In this document: positions 56,127 through 64,000 of the stretch, one piece after another | Numbering within the stretch: the stretch's first letter is position 1 | Layout: each line of letters starts with the position of its first letter | DNA from: Sphingopyxis bauzanensis | Lineage (GTDB): Bacteria > Pseudomonadota > Alphaproteobacteria > Sphingomonadales > Sphingomonadaceae | Direction of reading: 5' to 3' | Length of the DNA stretch: 64,000 bases | Assembly (NCBI RefSeq): GCF_002205675.1 | Contig: NZ_NISK01000003.1 | Span: 434,001-498,000, forward strand | Made by a program: the position numbers and the translations under genes | The notes under the pieces: model-generated | The model's database searches: none | What the model saw: the letters and a program-made list of their open reading frames with translations, nothing else | What the model was told of the DNA's origin: nothing

Positions 56127-57602
56127 ATGATGAGCACGGACTTGGCCTCTGGGCGACGCATGCAAATCGGCGTTCCGATAAAGCTCCTATATGGCAGCGG
56201 CCAAGCCGTCGATGCGGTCGTCCAGGCCGTGATCAACACCTTTCTGCTGTTCTATCTCACGGCCGTGTGCGGAATGTCGGGCGGCGCTGCCGGGAGCATA
56301 TTTCTGGTGTCGCTCGTGGTCGATGGCCTGCTCGATCCTTATATCGGCAGGCTTTCGGACAATTGGCGATCGAGCTGGGGCCGCCGCCTCCCCTTCATGC
56401 TCGTCGCACTTCCGCCAATGATGATCGCAGCTGCACTCATCTTCAACCTACCCTCGAACCGGTCGGACGCCTTCCTCTACATCTACGTCCTGCTGCTCAA
56501 CATCGTGCTGCGCGTGGGACTGTCGGTATTTGCCCTTCCGCATTCCGCGCTGACGGCTGAACTGACCGACGATTATTCCGAACGCTCGGTGCTCAGTAGC
56601 TTTCGCGCCCTCTTCATCGTGCTCGGGACCGCGGCCGCGTTGTTGCCCGCCTTCGCATTCCTGTTCGCCGCGGACGGCGCGCTCCAGTCGAAACCGCCCT
56701 ATCAGTGGCTCGGCCTGTTGACCGCCTGCCTGATCGGAGGCTTTGGTCTGACCTGCGTGTCCGGCATTTTCCGCAAGGCGAGGAGCCTCCCCGTGCCCGA
56801 GCGGGCGACGGAAGAAACTGGCTTCTTCGCCGACCTGCTACAGCTTTTCCGCAACCCGTCTTTTGTGCCGATGTTCCTCGGCGCCGTGCTTGTGCTCGTC
56901 GGGCAAGGCGCAACGACCGCGATCAACTTGCACGCCTACCGCTATTTCTGGGAGCTACCGGCCGCCTATATGCAGCTGCCGCTTCTCATTCTTCCCGTCG
57001 GAATGCTTCTCGGCACGCTCGCGGCGGGGCTTCTCCTCGTCCGGATCGAGAAGCGCGACGGCGTAATCGGCGCGGTCGCGGTGCTTGGCGCCTATCAGAT
57101 CCTCATCACGCTGCTTGCGGTTGCCGGAATGGTCCAGCCCGGTTCGATCGCAGCGGTCGCACTTGTCGCCGGCAGCGGCCTGTTGTTTGGAGCCTGCGGG
57201 GCACTCTGTTTCGTGTGTTTCTATTCAATGATCGCCGATGCCGTCGATGAACATGACCATCTGTTCGGCGTCCGCCGCGAGGCACTCTACGCTGCGGCGC
57301 TGATGATCGGCGCTAAAGCGGCCACGGGCATTGGCGCCTTTCTATCGGGGCTTGGTCTACAACTCGTCGGCTTCACCGCGCCTGCCAAGGGAAGCACGGC
57401 GACGATACCCGCCGACACGGCAACCGCGGTGGGACTCCTATGGGGCCTAGGCGGAGCGCTGGTCGTGCTGGCCGCCATTCCGTTTCTTTACCGCTACCGC
57501 ATCGATCAGGCGCGCCACGCGGAAATCCTGGCCAGCCTTGCGGCACGTCCGAGCGCAACGCCAAGTCCCGTCCCGATCATCGCTCCGCTTGCGCAGAACT
57601 GA
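56127..57602 (+). CDS. GPH-type MFS sugar:cation symporter
   Basis: A 491-residue permease with about 12 membrane helices. LLYGSGQAVDAVVQAVINTFLLF, the loop DPYIGRLSDNWRSSWGRRLPFML and FYSMIADAVDEHDHLFGVRREALY are the marks of the glycoside-pentoside-hexuronide family. It would carry the sugar ligand across the inner membrane, taking over from the divergent TonB receptor. GGTGGAGAG lies upstream of the ATG. Its promoter holds the tandem operators. Confidence 0.87.
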   Translation: MMSTDLASGRRMQIGVPIKLLYGSGQAVDAVVQAVINTFLLFYLTAVCGMSGGAAGSIFLVSLVVDGLLDPYIGRLSDNWRSSWGRRLPFMLVALPPMMIAAALIFNLPSNRSDAFLYIYVLLLNIVLRVGLSVFALPHSALTAELTDDYSERSVLSSFRALFIVLGTAAALLPAFAFLFAADGALQSKPPYQWLGLLTACLIGGFGLTCVSGIFRKARSLPVPERATEETGFFADLLQLFRNPSFVPMFLGAVLVLVGQGATTAINLHAYRYFWELPAAYMQLPLLILPVGMLLGTLAAGLLLVRIEKRDGVIGAVAVLGAYQILITLLAVAGMVQPGSIAAVALVAGSGLLFGACGALCFVCFYSMIADAVDEHDHLFGVRREALYAAALMIGAKAATGIGAFLSGLGLQLVGFTAPAKGSTATIPADTATAVGLLWGLGGALVVLAAIPFLYRYRIDQARHAEILASLAARPSATPSPVPIIAPLAQN

Positions 57603-57610
57603 CTGTCCGT

Positions 57611-57622
57611 GCAATCGATAGC
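57611..57622. promoter_or_regulatory. Third LacI-type operator, before the regulator gene
   Basis: GCAATCGATAGC differs by one base from the two upstream palindromes GCAATCGATTGC. It sits eight bases after the transporter stop and 28 bases before the lacI start, so it probably gives autoregulation. Confidence 0.7.
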
Positions 57623-57650
57623 GTGGAACTGATCGACGGGACAGAAGACG

Positions 57651-58685
57651 ATGGAAGCAGCAGAAAGGCAGGCTGGCCGACCGATGAAAATGGCTGACAT
57701 CGCGCGGATGGCCGGCGTGTCTTCGTCTACCGTCTCGCGGGCCCTTGCCGATCATCCGGCGATCCCGGAGGCGACGCGCAATAATATCCAGGAACTCGCA
57801 GCCAAGCACGGCTATGTGATCAACCGCGCGGCAAGGAACCTGCGGCAGAGTCAGACGCAGACCATCGCAGTCGCGGTTCCCCTCGGTCACGAGCGCGAGC
57901 AGCTGATCTCCGATCCTTTTTTCCTTCGCTTGTTCGGTCACCTCGCCGACGAGATCTCGCAGCGGCATTATGACATTCTGTTGGTTCGCGAGCCTTCGCC
58001 CGACGCGCATTGGCTCGGCCGGCTGGTTCGTTCGCAGCGCGCGGATGGCTTCATCATCGTTGGACAGAGCAACCAGCATAAGGCGCTGAACCTTGCCGCC
58101 AGCTCCTATCGCCCGCTTGTTGTGCTTGGATCGGAGCTTCCCGACCAGATCTATTGTTCGGTGGGCTCGGACAACCTCGAAGGGGGCCGGTTGGCGGCCG
58201 AGCATCTGCTGAGATCGGGTCGGAAACGCATACTGTTCGTCGGGCCCGCTGAGTTGCCGCAAATCGATCTACGCCTTGCAGGTTACAGAGACGCGCTTCG
58301 CGATGCCGGTATCGCGATCGACGATAGACTGATCTTGCCCGCGCATTTCACGGGAACATCGGCCTTTGACCAAGTGCAAAGTGCTATCACGGCCGGGGTG
58401 GATTTCGATGGCGTGTTTGCCGCCTCCGACGGGATCGCGCTTTCAGCAATCCGGGCGCTGGAAGCGGCCGGGCGTCGCGTTCCGCAAGATGTGTCAGTCG
58501 TCGGTTTCGATGACAGCGACATCGCATCGCAGTCACGCCCAAGCCTGACCACAATTCGCCAGAATGTACCCGAAATCGCCGCAGCTCTGGTCGATCAGCT
58601 CTTCCGCCGTCTCGACGGAGAGGACACCAGGTCCGCGGTCCTTCCCGTAAATCTCATCATACGGGATTCTGCTCCAGCGCCTTAG
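57651..58685 (+). CDS. LacI-family regulator of the sucrose-type locus
   Basis: A 344-residue repressor. The helix-turn-helix is MADIARMAGVSSSTVSRAL and the hinge helix lies in NRAARNLRQ. The ligand-binding part shows ADGFIIVGQSNQ, GRKRILFVGPAELPQ, FAASDGIALSAIRAL and DVSVVGFDDSDIASQSRPSL. The start could be the ATG at 57651 or the one at 57684; the longer form adds 11 residues. It should bind the GCAATCGATTGC sites at 56042, 56065 and 57611, since family members recognise such CG-centred palindromes. Confidence 0.9.
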   Translation: MEAAERQAGRPMKMADIARMAGVSSSTVSRALADHPAIPEATRNNIQELAAKHGYVINRAARNLRQSQTQTIAVAVPLGHEREQLISDPFFLRLFGHLADEISQRHYDILLVREPSPDAHWLGRLVRSQRADGFIIVGQSNQHKALNLAASSYRPLVVLGSELPDQIYCSVGSDNLEGGRLAAEHLLRSGRKRILFVGPAELPQIDLRLAGYRDALRDAGIAIDDRLILPAHFTGTSAFDQVQSAITAGVDFDGVFAASDGIALSAIRALEAAGRRVPQDVSVVGFDDSDIASQSRPSLTTIRQNVPEIAAALVDQLFRRLDGEDTRSAVLPVNLIIRDSAPAP

Positions 58686-59291
58686 ATGGCCGTCTTCTGC
58701 CTGTCAGCTTACAAGCGGAGCGATTGGAAAAGCTGACATTCGATCGATTCAACGGCCCGGTCAGTAGTCCGCCAACAGAGCCGGCGTTCGCGGTCTGAAG
58801 CGCATTCTGCGAAGGCGGCAATGTTCATGCGCCAGCCAAAAGGCAGGCTCCCTTACTCTGCGGAACCCTCGGGCGCGTGTGGCGGGGTGATTTCGAAGAT
58901 GGGCGTCTCATTCCACGTCATTTCCTGGCGGAACCGGAATTCCAGGAAGCCGTGCACGTCGTCGCCATTCGGGTTAGGCTCGAACCCGGCGCGCACATAT
59001 CCCGTCCGGTTGGTAATTGTCGGCTTTCACACCTCAATCGCGAGAAGCGGTCCCGACTGGCCCCCAAGCTGACCTTCCAGCGACAATTTTCATCAGGTCT
59101 CTTACGCATGCCGTTACCAGCCCGGCCGCGGCGGACAGCAGCGCGGTCAGCGCGTCTAGCCGGCAGGAATGGCCATGGAACGGCGCGACCGCTATCGACG
59201 AGATTTGCAGCGGGGGAGCAGCCGCTTGCTTGGCCGGGCTATGGGTTCTACATCCGTTCACGGCGCTCTCCGGGCCGCAAATCAGGTGAAT
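58686..59291. other. Gap with a possible minus-strand gene relic
   Basis: About 600 bases without an intact gene. On the minus strand from about 59024 to 58857 one frame reads RTGYVRAGFEPNPNGDDVHG, continues in a protein-like way rich in Phe and charged residues, and ends EITPPHAPEGSAE before TAA. It follows directly on a TGA and has no good start, so it looks like the tail of a lost gene. I do not recognise the family. The rest (58686-58850, 59030-59291) shows nothing clear. Confidence 0.4.
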
Positions 59292-62200
59292 ATGACAATC
59301 GATCCATTCAGCGCGACCGCGGGGAAAACAGCGGTTGGCGAAATCGTAAAACCGACGATAGGCACGTTGCGGCGCCAGATTGCAATGCGCGGCTCCCAAT
59401 ATGTCGATGCGGCCACTGCCGTCGGGGTCGATGCGATCCTCGATCAAGCGATCGCGGTACTTGCTGGCAATTCCGCGACACTGCCCGAAGCTATACTTAT
59501 CCGCCTCAAAGGTATTGCCACTGAAAGGCCCTCCTCTTTCGCAGACGCGGACGCACGCCATTTTATCGGCGACAATCGGGTGATGCCTCTCGTCAAGGCC
59601 GCCACTTTCGCTACTTTCGGCAATCAGGATGTTGCGGACAAACAAGCCGAGGCACGCGAAATCCACGGCGCATTGTTTGGCGGCGACGGATTCTACGGAG
59701 AAACTCTGTTCGACGAGGCGGTTCGATACTGCGCCTTTGCCTTGCTCAGCCACCTCACGACCGGCGACAAGTTCGTCATCGAGATTTTGAACGAGAAGGC
59801 CGGTGCAATCCAAGAAGGGATCGGCGCGATACAGGGTGCGCTCGGTCCTATGGCAGAACATCTCCAGCAGTTGGTCGACAGGCAGCAGGCGAAGGAAATC
59901 GAAGTTGAATCCGAAGTGCTGGATCTCGCGGTCGAACGCGATATCCGGCGGCTTCGGAGGCTTCGGCTCGCACTTGGCGATGGTCTTACGGGTGTAGCCG
60001 AGCAACTGGGTTTGCGTCTCGAGGCGGGCCTTCGGCATGCGAGCGACAATGTGAAGGCAGCTGCATTTCGCGAAATCGCCATAGTTCTTACCAAGGCGAA
60101 GCGACCGGACGATGCCGAACCATTCATCGAGAAGGCGGAGGCTCTCGGCGCCGACACGACCTGCGAGCGCGCGCGTCTCGCCCTAGCGCGAGACAATGCC
60201 GAAGAAGCGATGACGCTGCTGCGCGACAGGGCAGATCCAGTCTCGCGCAGCCTTCTGGTCGATGCGGTCAATCATCGCGATGGCGAAACTGCGGCGCTCG
60301 ACTTCTTCGATGCAAATTATACCGGCGCGGATCTCACGGGACACGCCCTGCAAGCCACCGCCTTCAAGCTGGGCAAGCTGGACCGCCTTTCTGATGCCGA
60401 AGCCCTGCTCGCCGGAGCGACTGCCGAACAGATCGAAGAAAATCCGGTAATTCTTTATACACGCGCCCATGTGCGGATCGCGACCGCGCTTCCGCCCGAT
60501 TTGGCAAAGCGCTATGTCCTCATTGAAGGCATCATTCCTCAACCCGGCGATCTGCGAGACGATGCCGACGGAGAGCAGGCGCTATCGGCGGCGCAAGAGG
60601 ATCTGCGCAAGCTGCAGGCCGCGATTTCCGACATCGACGCGCCTGACCTTGCAATGTTGGCGGACATCAATCTGCTGTTCCTCGGCATGCGCGTGGGTAG
60701 CGAGGAAGAACGCAAGGCAGGACGGGATCTGTTCATAGAGAGGCTGGCGGACCCCGCAGAAGCCGTTCGCCTTGCGCCGCTTGCATCGCTATACAAGATC
60801 GAAATCGACTGGCATGCGGTTCGCAAGGAGCTTGAACGCGCAGAACAGCTTGGCGGCTATGACGACGCCCAGCTGAGCGCGGCGTTCACCCTGACCCTCC
60901 ACCGGAGCTCGGCGCAGGATATTCTGGCCCTTATCGGCAAGTACCGCGAACGCCTCTATCAATATCAGGGCAAGTCGGTGATCGTTTCGATGGAAGTCGA
61001 GGCGATGGCACGATCCGGGGATATCGAGGGCGCACGCACCCTTATGGATCAGAATCTGGATGCCCTCGACGACGATGAGCGGAGCTTTCTCGAGGCGACA
61101 CTGATCGAAGCGGCGGGCGGTGACGGGCTCGCCGCCCGTTTGAGCCAGTTCGAGAAGACGGGATCCACGCACGATCTCCAGATCCTGGTCGGATCGCTGA
61201 GAGACGCTGGAGACGACCGGCTCGGCGAGTATCTGGTGAGGCTCTGGCATCTTCGTCATCAGCTGGACGACGCTAGGGCCGCCTGCAACGCCCTCATCTC
61301 CGCGCAAAAAGAGGAAGAAGCAGAGATATTTCTCGACGAACTCGGCGATACGGCTCGCGGCGATCCCTATCTGCGGACGCACTTGGCCTGGGCGCGCCAG
61401 CGTCAGGGCCGGCTGAGTGAAGCGAAAACCGAACTCGATGCCCTGATCTCATCTGGGGTCGATGACCGGAATATCCGCCAGCTGCGGATCATTCTGGCGG
61501 TCGAAACGGGGCGCTGGTCGGACCTCATCTCGTTCGTTCAGCACGAATTGGCCATGAAGGAAAACCGGAGCGCGGCGCAGCTCATGGAAGCGGCGCGGAT
61601 TGCGCAAGCGGTCGACAGCAGCGAGGCGATGCCGCTTGCGCGTGCTGCGATCGCGATGGATCCGGACGGCGCTCATCTCAATATCGCAGGATACTCCGTT
61701 GCCGTCGCCGCCGGACAGGAGCGAAGCGCCGAGGTCTCCGGCTGGCTGGCCAAGGCGCGCATCGGATCGGGGACGGCGGGCCCGCTCTTCGAAAAGGACC
61801 TTGACGATTTCATCGCGATGGCGAAGGAATCGAGAGCGCGTAGCGAACATCTGAACAAGCTTGTATCGAGAGCTGAGCTTCCCTTCTTCATCGCGATGCA
61901 ACCGCTTGGCACAACGCAGAGCGCGCTAATTCTCAGCCAGTTTGCCGGCAATGCCGAACTGACCGATAGCCGGCGAAAGGTTCTGTTTCCGCTCTTCGCG
62001 GGAAACCGGGGTCCTGTCGGCGATTTCAGTCCCAATTCGATCGCCTTCGATCCGCTATCCCTTCTCATCCTTGAATATCTCGGATTCCTGCCACGCGCCC
62101 TCGCCGCTTTCGATGATGTCATGTTGCCGGCCGGCACGATGCACAGCTTCTTCGAGGATAGGGTCAAGTCGGGCCCTCCCCAGCCGAGCCGTATTGTCCA

Positions 62201-63563
62201 GGCCCGTGCAATCAAGGACCGGATCGCCTCGGGCCTATTAATGATCAGCGACTTGGAATCGGACGCGGAACTGGTGTCGGATGCCGGAGAGGAGTTTGCC
62301 GAACTCTACAGGGGAGCGGAGGAAGCCGACGGCTATCTCGTAGCCGTCGCACCGATATACCGTCCCGGAAACTTCCATGAATTACTGGATCCGATGCGCT
62401 TCCGCGACCGGTTGCTCAGCCCAGCCGGACTGGTCAAAGCGCTTCTCGACCGGGGCGTTTTAAGTGAGGCTCAGGCGGAAGCGGCGCAGCCGTTCGTCGA
62501 GGGTGCCGGGCCATGGGAGAATGAACCGCAGCCCGAGGCTCGCCGAGCCCTGTTCCTCAGCAATTTAGCTGTCCAATATCTTTCGGATGCTGGCCTTCTG
62601 CCGATATTGCAGTCCTATTCGGGGGCGCTCGTCATTCGGCGCGACGTCGATGAATTTGCCGATCGCGAAATTGCGGCGGCAACCGAGGCCACCACGATCA
62701 GTACCGGCATCGAACGGGTGCGGCAGACCGTTGCCGACGCATTGGCGCTAGGCAGGATCCGAATCGGCCCCTGGCGCATTCGCCCCGATGAAAAGGGACA
62801 AGGAGCGGATCGTATCAATAGTCCGGTGATGAGCGTTCTGCGCGACAGCGGCGGAGTCGAGGCCTTCGTCTGCGACGACCGAGCGATGAACAAATATCTT
62901 CAGTTCGATGATCCCAAGCGCGGCCCGACCCCCTTCCTCACAACGCCCGATCTGCTCATTCTTCTCCATCGTCGCGGCGTGATCACGGCAAAGGAACTCG
63001 CAGTCGCCCGGGAAAAGCTGCGAGCCGCCGGAGCAGGTCTCATACAACCCGATGCCGAAGAATTGTTCCTGGCTGCACGCGGAAGTAACTGGAGCATCGG
63101 CCCCAATGCCGAACTGCGCAACATCCGGGATGCCATTTATCTGCCGATCGCGCGCGGCCTGCTGCAACTGCCGCAAGAGCGTATATGGGTAAAGTCGGTA
63201 TCGATGCAGATCGGGATGACCATCCGGAGGATTTGGCAGGATTTCGACGAACCGGGAGGCGCCGCCCGCGCGGCAAGCTATCTTCTGGACATGATTCCGG
63301 ACGTCGCGGCGCTCGCAGCTGACGATGATTCGGTCGACCGCGATCTTTGGGTGCAGGATGTCTCGAGGCACACATTATGGGCAATCGCGTCGATATTCGA
63401 CCTCTCGACGGTCAAGCTCCAAGCCTATCGCCAATGGTTCACGACCCATGTCGCTCCCAGTGCAGCGCGGCGCGATCCCGGTGCCATCGAGGCGGTCGCC
63501 CGGACGCTATTCAACTTCCTCGACAACCTGCCCCGCGACGAGAGCGAACATGACGAGAATTGA
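59292..63563 (+). CDS. Giant TPR-array protein with PIN-nuclease-like C-terminal part
   Basis: A 1423-residue protein of no family I can name. The start MTIDPFSATAGK at 59292 has AGGTGA just upstream; the frame is open earlier but not protein-like. Residues 1-230 are an unknown N-terminal region ending in a probable coiled coil (GAIQEGIGAIQGALGPMAEH). About 240-860 is a helical array resembling tetratricopeptide repeats (for example AEPFIEKAEALGADTTCERA, QGRLSEAKTELDALISSG). About 870-1240 looks like a PIN-type nuclease with acids in order: Asp920 (AFDPLSLLILEYLG), Glu955 (HSFFEDR), Asp1195 (FVCDDR) and Asp1220 (TTPDLLILLHRRG). About 1250-1423 is helical. No membrane segment or signal peptide. 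The stop overlaps the next gene by 14 bases. Function is unknown; a regulated RNase or defence effector is plausible. Confidence 0.75.
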   Translation: MTIDPFSATAGKTAVGEIVKPTIGTLRRQIAMRGSQYVDAATAVGVDAILDQAIAVLAGNSATLPEAILIRLKGIATERPSSFADADARHFIGDNRVMPLVKAATFATFGNQDVADKQAEAREIHGALFGGDGFYGETLFDEAVRYCAFALLSHLTTGDKFVIEILNEKAGAIQEGIGAIQGALGPMAEHLQQLVDRQQAKEIEVESEVLDLAVERDIRRLRRLRLALGDGLTGVAEQLGLRLEAGLRHASDNVKAAAFREIAIVLTKAKRPDDAEPFIEKAEALGADTTCERARLALARDNAEEAMTLLRDRADPVSRSLLVDAVNHRDGETAALDFFDANYTGADLTGHALQATAFKLGKLDRLSDAEALLAGATAEQIEENPVILYTRAHVRIATALPPDLAKRYVLIEGIIPQPGDLRDDADGEQALSAAQEDLRKLQAAISDIDAPDLAMLADINLLFLGMRVGSEEERKAGRDLFIERLADPAEAVRLAPLASLYKIEIDWHAVRKELERAEQLGGYDDAQLSAAFTLTLHRSSAQDILALIGKYRERLYQYQGKSVIVSMEVEAMARSGDIEGARTLMDQNLDALDDDERSFLEATLIEAAGGDGLAARLSQFEKTGSTHDLQILVGSLRDAGDDRLGEYLVRLWHLRHQLDDARAACNALISAQKEEEAEIFLDELGDTARGDPYLRTHLAWARQRQGRLSEAKTELDALISSGVDDRNIRQLRIILAVETGRWSDLISFVQHELAMKENRSAAQLMEAARIAQAVDSSEAMPLARAAIAMDPDGAHLNIAGYSVAVAAGQERSAEVSGWLAKARIGSGTAGPLFEKDLDDFIAMAKESRARSEHLNKLVSRAELPFFIAMQPLGTTQSALILSQFAGNAELTDSRRKVLFPLFAGNRGPVGDFSPNSIAFDPLSLLILEYLGFLPRALAAFDDVMLPAGTMHSFFEDRVKSGPPQPSRIVQARAIKDRIASGLLMISDLESDAELVSDAGEEFAELYRGAEEADGYLVAVAPIYRPGNFHELLDPMRFRDRLLSPAGLVKALLDRGVLSEAQAEAAQPFVEGAGPWENEPQPEARRALFLSNLAVQYLSDAGLLPILQSYSGALVIRRDVDEFADREIAAATEATTISTGIERVRQTVADALALGRIRIGPWRIRPDEKGQGADRINSPVMSVLRDSGGVEAFVCDDRAMNKYLQFDDPKRGPTPFLTTPDLLILLHRRGVITAKELAVAREKLRAAGAGLIQPDAEELFLAARGSNWSIGPNAELRNIRDAIYLPIARGLLQLPQERIWVKSVSMQIGMTIRRIWQDFDEPGGAARAASYLLDMIPDVAALAADDDSVDRDLWVQDVSRHTLWAIASIFDLSTVKLQAYRQWFTTHVAPSAARRDPGAIEAVARTLFNFLDNLPRDESEHDEN

Positions 63564-64000
63564 GGATCTGTCTCCGGAGGAGTTGAAAGCCGAGTTCTTC
63601 CGCAGCGCCATTGTGAAACTTCCTGAGGAGGTTGCCTCGGTGATGCTTCGTGATCCCACCGTGCTTGCGATCCTCGGCCTTCCCCAAGGGGAATTTGTGC
63701 AGCTCTGGGGCGAGCGGTTCGAACGAACGGCGATGTTCGACGCGCTTCGCTCGCTTGTCCGGGGCGAAACCATCAATCTGTCTTCCTTCGATGGCGCTAC
63801 GACGACCGACGAAGCTAGGCTCGATGAAGATGGATCAGCTGTCCTCCGTTCAGGTACCGAAGGCCTCAGGTTCCAGCATGTGAGGCTGTTCAGCGATATT
63901 GGAGCGGAACGCGCATCGGTAATCGACGAGATCGCTGCCACGGGCGAGCTGTCCGCCGATCGGGAAATGGCTTGGCGCGCGGCCGCAGAGCATGCGCCGT
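63550..64000 (+). CDS. Unknown partner gene of the TPR/PIN-like protein (runs off the window)
   Basis: The first 150 codons are visible, beginning MTRIEDLSPEELKAEFFRSA, then EEVASVMLRDPTVLAILGL, GLRFQHVRLFSDIGAERASV. The ATG at 63550 overlaps the end of the giant gene by 14 bases, so the two proteins are probably made together. The visible part is acidic and helical without known motifs, membrane segments or signal peptide. The C-terminal part, where a domain could be recognised, lies outside the window. Confidence 0.75.
   Translation, partial: MTRIEDLSPEELKAEFFRSAIVKLPEEVASVMLRDPTVLAILGLPQGEFVQLWGERFERTAMFDALRSLVRGETINLSSFDGATTTDEARLDEDGSAVLRSGTEGLRFQHVRLFSDIGAERASVIDEIAATGELSADREMAWRAAAEHAP

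Noticed and set aside
58821-59072. 83-codon plus-strand gene in the gap before the giant protein gene
   Set aside because: Its translation looks random; the opposite strand gives a more protein-like reading, and no ribosome binding site is present.
1-64000. CRISPR array or rRNA operon
   Set aside because: No regularly spaced direct repeats with unique spacers and no rRNA-like sequence were seen; the only repeats are the palindromic intergenic ones.

Overview
The window reads as chromosomal DNA of a GC-rich alphaproteobacterium, most likely a sphingomonad of the Sphingopyxis/Sphingomonas type. The grounds are the alphaproteobacterial F0 gene order (atpI-atpB-atpE-atpF'-atpF), the trpF-trpB-trpA-accD-folC block, several families of short palindromic repeats between genes, and TonB receptor/tryptophan-halogenase/glycosidase loci. 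Family assignments come from recognised motifs in the translations; no database search was run.

Left part (1-30.8 kb), core genome. On the minus strand: start of a probable metZ, leuB, recO, a PaaI-type thioesterase, uvrC, the F0 ATP synthase operon, and a tightly coupled ydbH-ynbE-ydbL envelope operon ending at a clear terminator. A decayed radC and a pair of related exported proteins (one with EF-hands, one without) follow. On the plus strand: purB, a LapA-like membrane protein, pyrF, trpF-trpB-trpA-accD (each joined to the next by a 4-base ATGA overlap), folC, then an AmpG-type permease and a lone receiver protein on the minus strand, then rluB-like, rsmD, uvrD/pcrA, a DUF4349 lipoprotein, an aspartyl/asparaginyl hydroxylase and an acyl-CoA dehydrogenase.

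Right part (30.8-64 kb), accessory. It begins with what looks like the 3' half of a tRNA gene (a candidate attachment scar), followed by decayed sequence, a class II Fic enzyme that may have lost its N-terminus, and an IS91-type element with its own tyrosine recombinase whose ribosome binding site lies in a hairpin. Next comes a starch/maltose locus: a TonB receptor, tryptophan halogenase, two GH13 enzymes and GH97 in one minus-strand operon, facing a LacI regulator and an MFS transporter. A GTATACGTATAC-type operator lies in both promoter regions.

A second sugar locus follows: a TonB receptor, GH68 fructosyltransferase/hydrolase, ROK fructokinase, two cytoplasmic-looking hydrolases/esterases and an acyl-CoA ligase in one operon, with a divergent MFS transporter and a second LacI regulator. 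Operators of type GCAATCGATTGC occur twice in the divergent promoter and once, with one mismatch, before the regulator. The mix of esterases, ligase and sucrose enzymes suggests use of an acylated sucrose-type compound (inference).

At the right edge lies the least explained unit: a 1423-residue protein with an unknown N-terminal region, a long TPR-like helical array and a PIN-nuclease-like C-terminal part. Its stop overlaps the start of a second unknown gene that leaves the window. This pair is the best candidate for an undescribed, possibly defensive, system.
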